7,536 nt of DNA from an uncultured Clostridia bacterium. GTDB lineage: Bacteria > Bacillota > Clostridia > Oscillospirales > Ruminococcaceae. Of this stretch, positions 1-5,438 are shown in pieces. The stretch spans positions 1-7,536 of the forward strand of contig CAMNVW010000068.1 in NCBI GenBank assembly GCA_946563605.1. Direction: 5' to 3'. The notes beneath the pieces were generated by a model. It was given only the letters and a program-made list of their open reading frames with translations. It made no database searches and had not been told where the DNA came from. A program made the translations under genes and the position numbers. Every line of letters begins with the position of its first letter. The first letter of the stretch is position 1.

Positions 1-15
1 GACCCACACCACCCT

Positions 16-65
16 AAGGCTCCCTTGTGTAAAGGGAGCTGTCAGCGAAGCTGACTGAGGGATTG
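16..65 (+). repeat. Left terminal repeat with two hairpins
   Basis: The outer part (16-38) matches the right repeat perfectly in inverted orientation. Hairpin A pairs GCTCCCTT (19-26) with AAGGGAGC (32-39) around the loop GTGTA. Hairpin B pairs GTCAGC (41-46) with GCTGAC (50-55) around the loop GAA. The repeat ends in GAGGGATTG (57-65), identical to the inner end of the right copy. The TGA stop of the DUF559 gene (minus strand, 42-44) lies within hairpin B. Confidence 0.85.
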
Positions 66-410
66 CTTTACCGCAGCATCGATATATGCACAAACTCCAC
101 GAAAATTTCTGCCGACTTCGTTGTTTGGGATACGAATGACTTTCAGACCATACCCCTCCAGAAAAGCGGTGCGGTCTGCATCTTTTTTGACGGTCCTATC
201 TTCATAGTGTTGGGAACCGTCCAGCTCAATGACGATTTTTGCTTCTGCGCTATAGAAATCAGCGATATATTTCCCCAACACCTTTTGTCTGGAAAAACGA
301 ACGGGGTAGGAACGCAGAAAATCATACCATAGGTGCCGTTCTTCCTTGGTCATCTCTTTTCGCAGTTGTTTTGCTAAAGGTACCAACTGCTTGTTGTGCT
401 TGGGCTGCAT
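42..410 (-). CDS. DUF559 domain protein (PD-(D/E)XK/Vsr-like endonuclease family)
   Basis: This is a 122-residue soluble protein of the DUF559 family, small proteins related to Vsr-type and restriction-like nucleases. Visible landmarks are a charged N-terminal helix with KEERHLWYDFLR (22-33), FSRQKVLGKYIADFY (39-53), IELDGSQHY (61-69) and a C-terminal VIRIPNNEV (91-99). D51, E62 and D64, with H68 close by, form a plausible metal-binding nuclease centre, so the protein may be active. I chose the ATG at 408-410 because GGAGG lies 7 bases upstream and the longer frame reads back through the repeat into the ammonia-lyase gene. The last residues (QSLSQLR) and stop are encoded by the left repeat. 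No promoter is evident just upstream, so it is probably expressed by read-through from the ammonia-lyase gene. Its substrate and cellular role are unknown; nicking or copying of the flanking repeats is only a hypothesis. Confidence 0.85.
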   Translation of the reverse strand: MQPKHNKQLVPLAKQLRKEMTKEERHLWYDFLRSYPVRFSRQKVLGKYIADFYSAEAKIVIELDGSQHYEDRTVKKDADRTAFLEGYGLKVIRIPNNEVGRNFRGVCAYIDAAVKQSLSQLR

Positions 411-412
411 GA

Positions 413-467
413 CAATCCCTCCGTCACGGCTTGCGCCGTGCCACCTCCCTTTACACAAGGGAGCCTT
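413..467 (-). repeat. Right terminal repeat with two hairpins
   Basis: This is the inverted partner of the repeat at 16-65. Hairpin A pairs CTCCCTT (445-451) with AAGGGAG (457-463). Hairpin B pairs CACGGC (425-430) with GCCGTG (435-440); its loop on the minus strand is GCAA, a GNRA tetraloop. Hairpin B differs in sequence from the left copy (GTCAGC/GCTGAC) but keeps a six-base-pair stem at the same place. The repeat holds the TAA stop of the ammonia-lyase gene (451-453) and the GGAGG ribosome site of the DUF559 gene (418-422). Hairpin A has no T-run on its minus-strand side, so it is not a typical intrinsic terminator. Confidence 0.85.
418..422 (-). promoter_or_regulatory. Ribosome binding site of the DUF559 gene, inside the terminal repeat
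   Basis: Minus-strand GGAGG ends 7 bases before the ATG at 408-410. It belongs to the conserved inner end of the repeat, so the repeat itself provides translation initiation. It decides the start in favour of the 122-residue form rather than the longer open frame reaching 542. Confidence 0.75.
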
Positions 468-1674
468 TGCTGCTTGGGTATTTTCCGTTCCATACGATAT
501 CCTTGTAATTTTTCCGGTCGGTCGCGCCTTCGGTGCTGACAAACAGCAGTCGGGAATGTTCGTCGATCCCTAATTCATCCTTGATATCCTGTAAAGACGG
601 ATTGCTCAGGATTTCCATGACACAGCCAAACGCGGACGCGCCGGATTCTCCTGAGATAACACGCTCGTCCTCACCCAAAGGACTGCTCAAAATTCTCATT
701 CCCTTTGCCGCAGCATAGTCTGGGAAGGAGATAAAATGGTCGGCATAATCGCGCAGAACCTCCCACGCAATCGGACACGGCTCTCCACAGGCAAGACCTG
801 CCATGATGGTATTCATTTCCTCTGTCACAAAATGCAGTCTGCCATCGTGTGCCTGAGCGGTTCTGAAGATACAGTCCGCTTTGGTTGGCTCCACAATGCT
901 GATGATTGGCTGATTGTCCGCGTAAACATTGGCAAAATATCCGGTCAACGCCGCAGGCATTGAGCCAACGCCTGCCTGCAAAAAGATGTGGGTCGGGCGT
1001 TTGTCCCCAAGCTGCTCATAAATTTCATCCGCCATGGTGGTGTAACCCTGCAAAATCCACGACGGCACTTCAGTGTAGCCCTCCCACGAGGTATCCTGCA
1101 CCAGAACGCAGTTTGGCTGTTCTGCGCGTTTGCGCGCCATTCTGACGGTATCATCATAGCAAAATTCGGTGATGGATGCCTCCGAATTTTCCGCTCGGAT
1201 GTTATCCAAACGTTCCTGCGCAGATCCTTTTGGCATATAGACCACCGATTTTTGTCCCAGCTGATTGGCTGTCCATGCAACACCTCTGCCGTGGTTGCCG
1301 TCGGTCGCCGTTACAAAGGTAAGCTCTCCAAGCTGACATTTTACCTCGTCCGAGGTCATCACAGCAAATGGCAGTTCGGAAATATCTCTGCCCAACTTTT
1401 CCGCGATATATCTTCCAATCGCAAACGAGCCGCCCAGCACCTTAAATGCGTTGAGTCCAAAGCGATAGGATTCGTCCTTCACAAAAATTTCCTCTACGCC
1501 CATCTCCTGTGCCAAATTCCGCAGTCTTTTCAGCGGCGTCTGCTTGTACTGCGGAAAGCTTTGATGAAATCCTCTTACCTTATCCGCAATTTCTTTATTT
1601 AAAAACTGAATGTCCGTCTTTTTGGTGTCGGAAGTATTTCTCTCATAAGAAACAATCTGAAAATTTTCTGCCAT
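451..1674 (-). CDS. dpaL: Diaminopropionate ammonia-lyase (PLP-dependent)
   Basis: A 407-residue fold-type II PLP enzyme predicted to convert 2,3-diaminopropionate to pyruvate and two ammonia in the cytoplasm. From memory it matches E. coli YgeX/DpaL along its full length (about 398 residues). The PLP lysine is K78 in FGLNAFKVLGG. The two acidic residues expected from the E. coli enzyme are D125 (TATDGNHGRG) and D194 (VQDTSWEGY). The phosphate-binding loop QAGVGSMPA, ACGEPCPIAWEVL and SGESGA are also present. I chose the ATG at 1672-1674 because GGAGG lies 6 bases upstream; the earlier in-frame ATG at 1719 would sit almost at the predicted transcription start. The C-terminal GSLV and the TAA stop come from the repeat at 413-467, which suggests an insertion at the natural gene end with little effect on the enzyme. 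The gene stands alone here, without other ygeW-ygeY partners. A threonine dehydratase is less likely given the DpaL-specific motifs. Confidence 0.92.
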   Translation of the reverse strand: MAENFQIVSYERNTSDTKKTDIQFLNKEIADKVRGFHQSFPQYKQTPLKRLRNLAQEMGVEEIFVKDESYRFGLNAFKVLGGSFAIGRYIAEKLGRDISELPFAVMTSDEVKCQLGELTFVTATDGNHGRGVAWTANQLGQKSVVYMPKGSAQERLDNIRAENSEASITEFCYDDTVRMARKRAEQPNCVLVQDTSWEGYTEVPSWILQGYTTMADEIYEQLGDKRPTHIFLQAGVGSMPAALTGYFANVYADNQPIISIVEPTKADCIFRTAQAHDGRLHFVTEEMNTIMAGLACGEPCPIAWEVLRDYADHFISFPDYAAAKGMRILSSPLGEDERVISGESGASAFGCVMEILSNPSLQDIKDELGIDEHSRLLFVSTEGATDRKNYKDIVWNGKYPSSKGSLV

Positions 1675-1730
1675 TTGTATCCTCCGTTCTTCAGTACAGC
1701 TTGAGATAACCAAGCTCATTTTCTGGTTTT

Positions 1731-1759
1731 ATTCTACCTCAATACCGCTTCTTTTTCAA
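1731..1759 (-). promoter_or_regulatory. Predicted sigma-A promoter of dpaL
   Basis: On the minus strand TTGAAA (1754-1759) and TAGAAT (1731-1736) are separated by 17 bases. Transcription would start near 1724, giving a leader of about 50 bases before the ATG at 1674. A 7-bp inverted repeat, CCGCTTC (1745-1751) and GAAGCGG (1783-1789), overlaps the spacer and brackets the -35 box; it could be an operator, but this is weak. Confidence 0.65.
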
Positions 1760-1830
1760 GAGTATGAAAATCAGGTCGAAATGAAGCGGCTCCTTCTTTT
1801 ATGCAGAAGGAAATGATTGACTTTTTCCTA

Positions 1831-1859
1831 TTGACTTTTATCCTGTCAGGATTTAAAAT
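1831..1859 (+). promoter_or_regulatory. Predicted sigma-A promoter of the degV gene
   Basis: TTGACT (1831-1836) and TAAAAT (1854-1859) are spaced by 17 bases, close to consensus, in an AT-rich stretch. Transcription would start near 1866, leaving a leader of about 54 bases before the ATG at 1920. Further TATAA-like words at 1865-1870 and 1872-1877 could act as alternative -10 boxes, but they lack a well-placed -35. Confidence 0.65.
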
Positions 1860-1867
1860 TTTACTAT

Positions 1868-1886
1868 AAACTATAAGATGTAGTTT
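1868..1886 (+). promoter_or_regulatory. Small palindrome in the degV leader (possible operator)
   Basis: AAACTA (1868-1873) and TAGTTT (1881-1886) form a perfect inverted repeat with a 7-base centre. The pairing extends inward as RNA with one G-U pair and an A-U pair. It lies at or just after the predicted transcription start, a typical place for a repressor operator. The AT-only composition means chance is a real alternative. Confidence 0.35.
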
Positions 1887-1919
1887 CATATACTATATAA
1901 TCGGAAAGGATCGGTTGAT

Positions 1920-2777
1920 ATGAACAGCGAAAAAATTGCTATTCTGGTCGACTCCGGCAGTGACGTTCCGCCGAATTTGCTGGAACGCCATCACATTTTT
2001 ATGATTCCATTAAAAATCCTTTTTAACGAGGGTGAATACTTCGATGGCGTTACCATTGATGCTACGGAGGTTTATCGCAGACTGCCTGTGGAAATTCCTA
2101 AGACCTCCCTTCCTGACGGAGAACAGATTCATTCCATTCTGGATAAAATCTATGCGGAGGGTTATCGCAAAGTGCTTGCCCTCTGCATTTCGAGCGGTTT
2201 GAGCGGCACCTGCAATATGATTCGTCTTGTCTGCCAGGATTACCCCGAATTAGAATGTTGTGTTGTTGATTCCAAAAACATCTCGATTGGCAGCGGCATC
2301 ATTGCTGTCAGAGCTGCTCAATTGCTGGAGGACGGCATGGGCTTTGAAGAACTGTGCCGCAAAACGCAGAGCATGGTTGCGGACAGCAAGGTATTTTTCT
2401 GTCTGAAAACCTTGGAGTATCTGCAAAAAGGCGGACGCATTGGAAAGGTTGCCGCTACCATCGGCAGCGCCATCGCGCTCAAGCCGATTATCTCCTGCAA
2501 CGAGGACGGTTTTTATTATCCAATCGCCAAAGCGATCGGACGCAATCCTTCCATCAAAAAGGTGTTGGATCTGGCACAAAAATTCGCCGATGGCTGCCCG
2601 AAGATCATGCTGGCTGTGATGCACGGCGATGCAGCCGAAGAAGCCGAATCCCTGATAGAGGAAGTAAAAAAGAAGATCCCGCAGGGCGTGATCTCTGTGC
2701 GCGGACAAATCAGTCCCGCGCTGGGCGTTCACACCGGTCCTGGACTTGTGGGAATCTGCGTACTTAAATTAAATTAA
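1920..2777 (+). CDS. DegV family fatty-acid-binding protein (FakB-like)
   Basis: A 285-residue soluble DegV protein, full length for the family. DegV/FakB proteins bind a fatty acid and present it to the kinase FakA, giving acyl-phosphate for phospholipid synthesis. Landmarks are DSGSDVP (11-17), the KTSLP motif (61-65), ISSGLSGT (90-97), LEYLQKGGRIGK (165-176, with the conserved arginine R173) and SPALGVHTGPGLVG (265-278, with H271). T62, S63, S92 and H271 are the expected carboxylate-contacting positions. The start is the ATG at 1920, with a GGAAAGGA-type ribosome site (1902-1910 region) upstream at slightly long spacing. It is a single-gene transcript with its own promoter and a strong terminator directly after the stop. 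No fakA is nearby, which is usual because genomes carry several degV paralogues. The fatty-acid preference cannot be read from the sequence. Confidence 0.93.
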   Translation: MNSEKIAILVDSGSDVPPNLLERHHIFMIPLKILFNEGEYFDGVTIDATEVYRRLPVEIPKTSLPDGEQIHSILDKIYAEGYRKVLALCISSGLSGTCNMIRLVCQDYPELECCVVDSKNISIGSGIIAVRAAQLLEDGMGFEELCRKTQSMVADSKVFFCLKTLEYLQKGGRIGKVAATIGSAIALKPIISCNEDGFYYPIAKAIGRNPSIKKVLDLAQKFADGCPKIMLAVMHGDAAEEAESLIEEVKKKIPQGVISVRGQISPALGVHTGPGLVGICVLKLN

Positions 2778-2810
2778 AAAAGGACCCAGTTTAAAACTGG
2801 GTCCTTTTTT
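2776..2810 (+). terminator. Intrinsic terminator of the degV gene
   Basis: GGACCCAGTT (2782-2791) pairs perfectly with AACTGGGTCC (2795-2804) around the loop TAA, followed by six Ts (2805-2810) and preceded by a run of As. It begins at the degV stop codon. The A-run upstream makes it potentially bidirectional. Confidence 0.92.
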
Positions 2811-2853
2811 AAGTATGCTTATCATTGTCTTGAAGCGTGTCCTTATTGCCATC

Positions 2854-2882
2854 AAAAAGCCCCTCCGTTTGGAGGGGTTTTT
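2854..2882 (-). terminator. Intrinsic terminator of the Gate-domain gene
   Basis: CCCCTCC (2860-2866) pairs with GGAGGGG (2871-2877) around GTTT, with an A-run (2854-2858) on one side and a T-run (2878-2882) on the other, so it can work on both strands. Its place after the convergent minus-strand gene makes it that gene's terminator; it would also catch read-through from degV. Confidence 0.88.
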
Positions 2883-2896
2883 CTTTACGATTTATA

Positions 2897-2947
2897 ATGA
2901 TTATCCAATCAAAATGATTAGCCAATCACGATGATTATCCAATCATC
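2897..2947. repeat. Three tandem 17-bp repeats at the 3' end of the Gate-domain gene
   Basis: ATGATTATCCAATCA (2897-2911), ATGATTAGCCAATCA (2914-2928) and ATGATTATCCAATCA (2931-2945) recur with an exact 17-base period and vary in one base of the shared core. Each unit is itself a small imperfect palindrome (ATGATT, 4 bases, AATCAT in the last). The third unit contains the TAA stop (2935-2937) and final codons of the gene; the other two lie in the 3' untranslated region before the terminator. The likely origin is slippage duplication of the gene end. Confidence 0.85.
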
Positions 2948-4122
2948 GAAAGCAGCATATACAGCCAATGTGCGGAAACACCTGCGCACAGACCGCCGAT
3001 AGTATGGCTGATGATTGCCTTACCAGTCATCTTGCTGCAGCCCAAGCTGTCCATCATTGCAACGTGTGTGCTCAGATAGCCGCTCCAGCACATACACATA
3101 GCGGTGAATACAGCAACATCGTTTCCGTTTGCCAGACCGTCCTGTACCAGTTTTGGAACCAGACCGATCGCAGCGCCAGCAGCACCCAGAGAGGTGATCG
3201 GAACGGAAATGTCCTGAGAGCTTGTGAAACCGAACAGAGGTTTCAGAATGAACTGCAGCTTATCGCCGATTGCTGGCAGCAGGGAAACGCCTTCATAAGC
3301 AGCGCCTGTATAAACCCCTCCATCGGCTGGACCGTTGGTCAGCATCAGAACAAAAGTACAGATAATCAGAACACCTGGAATAACCGCTACACCCATGCTG
3401 ACACCGGTCTTGCCGCCGTCCAGCATTGCGGACATGAAACGGGAAGCTGCACTGCCAGGACGTACCATACGGTAATCGGTGTACATCACGCCGTTGCTTT
3501 CCTCTACCTCACAGAACTCTGCTCTGCCATATTCTTTTGCGGTGAAGCGCAGCATCAGACGAACGCTGACAACACTGCCGATGATCGCGCCAAGGTTACC
3601 GATCAGCGCCGGTTTAATGAAGCTTTCCCCTGTTGGAGAAGCAATACCGATCATGAACGAGGTGATGATCAGACCCATACCAAAGGAAGTACCGATGTTT
3701 GTCAGAGCAGGCAGCTGATATTTTTTGAAATATCTGCGGAATCCCTGGTCATCTGCCAGTGTCAGGATTGCCGGATTATCCGACAGATAGGTTGCCAGAA
3801 TACCAACAACGCTTGCGCCCGGCAAATCATATATTGGTTTCATCAGCGGAGACAAAATCTTGTTGATAACCGCAACGATACCAAACTCTGTCAGCAAACC
3901 GGACAGTGCGCCTGCCAGTACTGCCAGTGCCATGATGTAGAATACAGTGTCCAGCAAAAGATGATATGCTGTCTGCATCATGGTATTGAGCATATTGACT
4001 GCACCCATTTTTACGCCCAAGTATCCAAACAAAAGTGCAAAGCCGAGTGCGAAGATCAAGCTTTCTAAGCTCAATACCTTCTTAATATTAGGATGTTCCT
4101 GAATCTGTTCTTTCGAATCCAT
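2935..4122 (-). CDS. Gate-domain (nucleoside-recognition-like) polytopic membrane protein
   Basis: A 395-residue integral membrane protein with about 8-10 hydrophobic segments, starting near residues 20-45 and 58-90 and ending near 370-392. Two similar halves (about 55-190 and 235-395) are separated by a polar segment (about 193-230). It resembles the clostridial CD0519/CD1768-type proteins and Gate (nucleoside-recognition, spore maturation protein-like) domains. Conserved-looking motifs are ATYLSDNPAILTLADD (110-125), NIGTSFGMG (142-150) and PITSLGAAGAA (308-318). The substrate is unknown; a role as transporter or transport partner is an inference. The start is the ATG at 4120-4122, with AGGAGGG upstream at about 7 bases; an in-frame ATG at 4164 lacks such a site. 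It is monocistronic with its own promoter and terminator. It ends within the 17-bp tandem repeats. Confidence 0.85.
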   Translation of the reverse strand: MDSKEQIQEHPNIKKVLSLESLIFALGFALLFGYLGVKMGAVNMLNTMMQTAYHLLLDTVFYIMALAVLAGALSGLLTEFGIVAVINKILSPLMKPIYDLPGASVVGILATYLSDNPAILTLADDQGFRRYFKKYQLPALTNIGTSFGMGLIITSFMIGIASPTGESFIKPALIGNLGAIIGSVVSVRLMLRFTAKEYGRAEFCEVEESNGVMYTDYRMVRPGSAASRFMSAMLDGGKTGVSMGVAVIPGVLIICTFVLMLTNGPADGGVYTGAAYEGVSLLPAIGDKLQFILKPLFGFTSSQDISVPITSLGAAGAAIGLVPKLVQDGLANGNDVAVFTAMCMCWSGYLSTHVAMMDSLGCSKMTGKAIISHTIGGLCAGVSAHWLYMLLSMIG

Positions 4123-4232
4123 CCCTTTCCCTCCTATAAACTCTATTAGATTTTTGCACCGCATCTAAAATTTTCGGCGGAAATCTCCTCCAAAATGAAG
4201 ATTCGCGGTCAAAACTCTTCTTTGTCTTTGCA

Positions 4233-4262
4233 ATGATAGCATAATCTTCATAATCATGTCAA
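4233..4262 (-). promoter_or_regulatory. Predicted sigma-A promoter of the Gate-domain gene
   Basis: On the minus strand TTGACA (4257-4262, full consensus) is followed after 18 bases by TATCAT (4233-4238), preceded by TGC as an extended -10. Transcription would start near 4226, giving an unusually long leader of about 100 bases before the ATG at 4122. Confidence 0.65.
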
Positions 4263-4451
4263 TTACTTCTATTGTATTTTAGCTAAATATGTGATCTTTT
4301 TGTAAAAAACAATAAAATTTATGTTCATAGATGGATTCAAAGAACAATCATTTTACCGATTGAACAAACAGACACTCCTGCTCTCATAAATCTCATATTT
4401 CACTTATGCTGTCTCCCCTAAAATTTGCCCTGTAAAACAACTGTCTAAAAC

Positions 4452-4482
4452 AAAAAAGCAGCCTGTAAAGACTGCTTTTTTG
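4452..4482 (-). terminator. Intrinsic terminator of the DUF368 gene
   Basis: On the minus strand AGCAGTC (4470-4476) pairs with GGCTGCT (4457-4463) with one G-U pair around a six-base loop, followed by a run of Ts (plus-strand As 4452-4457). It lies directly after the stop codon of the DUF368 gene at 4488. Confidence 0.85.
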
Positions 4483-4487
4483 AACAT

Positions 4488-5309
4488 CTAATGTTTTTCC
4501 AATTTTCCCATCCAAAGCGCAAGCGCTGCACCCAGCACAAGGGTGAACACCGACAACAGCGTTTGTACCCCCGGTGTGTAGCCTGCACTCAATAAAATCG
4601 GCAGGATAGAACCCGCAATCAAACCGAGGATCGCAAAATAGGTCTGCTGTTCATACCGCTTCATAAAGAAGTCGATCAGCTTTGCTCCGCCGAGCAGTCC
4701 TATCAAAATACCGACTGCCACCGGAACCAGCACTGGGATATTCAGTGATGAAATCGCTGTCAGCACCGAAGTATACACACCCATCAGCACCAGCACCATC
4801 GAACCGCTGATACCCGGCATGATCATACACGCGGCGGCAACTGCGCCTGCAAGAATCAACTGAATCGCACTCACCGGCGTCAAGGTTGTGATGAGCGCGC
4901 TGCCTGCATCCGAAACATTTTGCAGCAGTGTCATCCCCATCATAATCGCAAAACAAATCACGAACGGAACCATGCTCACCGGCTTGAATCTTTCCTTAAC
5001 TGCGCGGCGGTAGATCATCGGTATGCTGCCTACAATCAGCCCTAAGAAAAACAGATTGGTCGGCATGGCAAAATCCCGCAGCAAAAGCTCGATCAGCCTG
5101 CTGAACAGCAAAATCCCCATCACCGCACCGATTCCAATGGGAAGCAGATACAGCACCGAATTTTTAAAATCTTTTCGCAGAGCGGACACTGCCCCGATGA
5201 GCCGGTCGTAAATACCCATCACAACCGCCATGGTACCTCCGCTGACGCCCGGGATGATGTTCGCAACACCCACTGCCAAACCTTTCAGCATACGGGATAA
5301 AAAATTCAT
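4488..5309 (-). CDS. DUF368 membrane protein, probable undecaprenyl-phosphate translocase (PopT-type)
   Basis: A 273-residue multispanning membrane protein of the DUF368 family. Members have been linked to returning undecaprenyl phosphate, the carrier lipid of peptidoglycan and teichoic acid synthesis, to the cytoplasmic face of the membrane. The hallmark is the duplicated motif IIPGVSGG (18-25) and IMPGISGS (163-170), one in each half, which points to two inverted re-entrant repeats. About eight hydrophobic segments follow, with few loops. The length is normal for the family. The start is the ATG at 5307-5309, with AGGAG 8 bases upstream. It lies 125 bases after the UPF0104 gene, on the same strand, with its own predicted promoter and a hairpin in its leader, so it may be expressed both alone and by read-through. 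The match to the family is firm; translocase activity is by family inference. Confidence 0.9.
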   Translation of the reverse strand: MNFLSRMLKGLAVGVANIIPGVSGGTMAVVMGIYDRLIGAVSALRKDFKNSVLYLLPIGIGAVMGILLFSRLIELLLRDFAMPTNLFFLGLIVGSIPMIYRRAVKERFKPVSMVPFVICFAIMMGMTLLQNVSDAGSALITTLTPVSAIQLILAGAVAAACMIMPGISGSMVLVLMGVYTSVLTAISSLNIPVLVPVAVGILIGLLGGAKLIDFFMKRYEQQTYFAILGLIAGSILPILLSAGYTPGVQTLLSVFTLVLGAALALWMGKLEKH

Positions 5310-5353
5310 CTATGATTCTCCTATCTTTTTGTATCAAACTTGATTTTCATATC

Positions 5354-5391
5354 AAAAACAGCCGACTGCCGCCATCGCGCCAACCGACTGT
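5354..5391 (-). terminator. Imperfect terminator-like hairpin between the UPF0104 and DUF368 genes
   Basis: Read on the minus strand, ACAGTCG (5385-5391) pairs with CGGCTGT (5358-5364) with one G-U pair, around a roughly 20-base GC-rich loop, and is followed by five Ts (As at 5354-5358 on the plus strand). It can end the upstream transcript. It also lies in the predicted leader of the DUF368 gene, where it could act as an attenuator. Confidence 0.55.
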
Positions 5392-5409
5392 CCTTTTTTC
5401 GGCTCTTTG

Positions 5410-5438
5410 ATTATAGCGCGAACCCTGCGCCGAATCAA
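5410..5438 (-). promoter_or_regulatory. Predicted sigma-A promoter of the DUF368 gene
   Basis: On the minus strand TTGATT (5433-5438) and a perfect TATAAT (5410-5415) are separated by 17 bases. The -35 box overlaps the stop codon of the UPF0104 gene (5435-5437). Transcription would start near 5403 and run through the hairpin at 5354-5391 before reaching the ATG at 5309. Confidence 0.6.

Larger units (their letters stand above)
16..467. mobile_element. Repeat-bounded DUF559 unit, candidate non-transposase mobile element
   Basis: A 452-bp unit is bounded by two inverted copies of a structured repeat (16-65 and 413-467) and holds one gene, a DUF559 nuclease-like protein. The outer 23 bases of both ends are identical in inverted orientation, and the innermost 9 bases (GAGGGATTG, read inward) are identical too. 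The right end lies exactly at the 3' end of the diaminopropionate ammonia-lyase gene and provides its last codons and stop. No transposase or recombinase is present. No convincing target-site duplication is visible: the outer flanks read CCCTAA on the left and TTTGCTGC on the right, plus strand. Mobility is inferred from the symmetric ends, the insertion-like position and my recollection that this repeat family is multicopy in related genomes. It could instead be a domesticated repeat pair. Confidence 0.6.
4123..4487. other. Gene-free spacer of 365 bases
   Basis: This stretch holds the leader (about 4123-4226) and promoter (4233-4262) of the Gate-domain gene and, at its left-gene side, the terminator of the DUF368 gene (4452-4482). 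The roughly 190 bases between (about 4263-4450) are AT-rich and show no start codon with a ribosome site followed by a convincing frame, no tRNA and no recognisable riboswitch. The leader contains a weak stem, TTAGAT (4146-4151) with ATCTAA (4163-4168), to which I assign no function. Confidence 0.6.

Noticed and set aside
1..17. 3' end of a convergent plus-strand gene stopping at TAA (15-17), just before the left repeat
   Set aside because: Only four codons are visible, so the frame cannot be supported.
445..463. Hairpin A of the right repeat as an intrinsic terminator of dpaL
   Set aside because: It is not followed by a T-run on the minus strand; the next bases are GTGGCACGG. Read-through into the DUF559 gene is more likely.
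16..467. CRISPR-like array or IS200/IS605 element
   Set aside because: There are only two repeat copies, in inverted orientation around a gene, with no spacers and no tyrosine-type TnpA or TnpB.
411..542. N-terminal extension of the DUF559 frame up to an ATG at 540-542
   Set aside because: The extra 44 residues read through the terminal repeat and the end of dpaL in another frame, have no ribosome site, and are not part of the domain.
988..1602. Plus-strand open frame of 204 codons opposite dpaL
   Set aside because: It is an antisense shadow of a fully conserved enzyme and has no motif or ribosome site of its own.
1675..1719. Earlier ATG for dpaL at 1717-1719
   Set aside because: It would lie within a few bases of the predicted transcription start, lacks a ribosome site, and the downstream ATG at 1672-1674 has an ideal GGAGG.
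2968..4068. Long plus-strand open frame (366 codons) opposite the Gate-domain gene
   Set aside because: Its composition is rich in C, H, Q and T with no recognisable domain. It is the antisense shadow of a well-formed membrane protein gene.
4123..4226. Riboswitch (for example purine) in the Gate-domain gene leader
   Set aside because: The leader length fits, but I see no conserved three-way junction or loop motifs, only one weak 6-bp stem.
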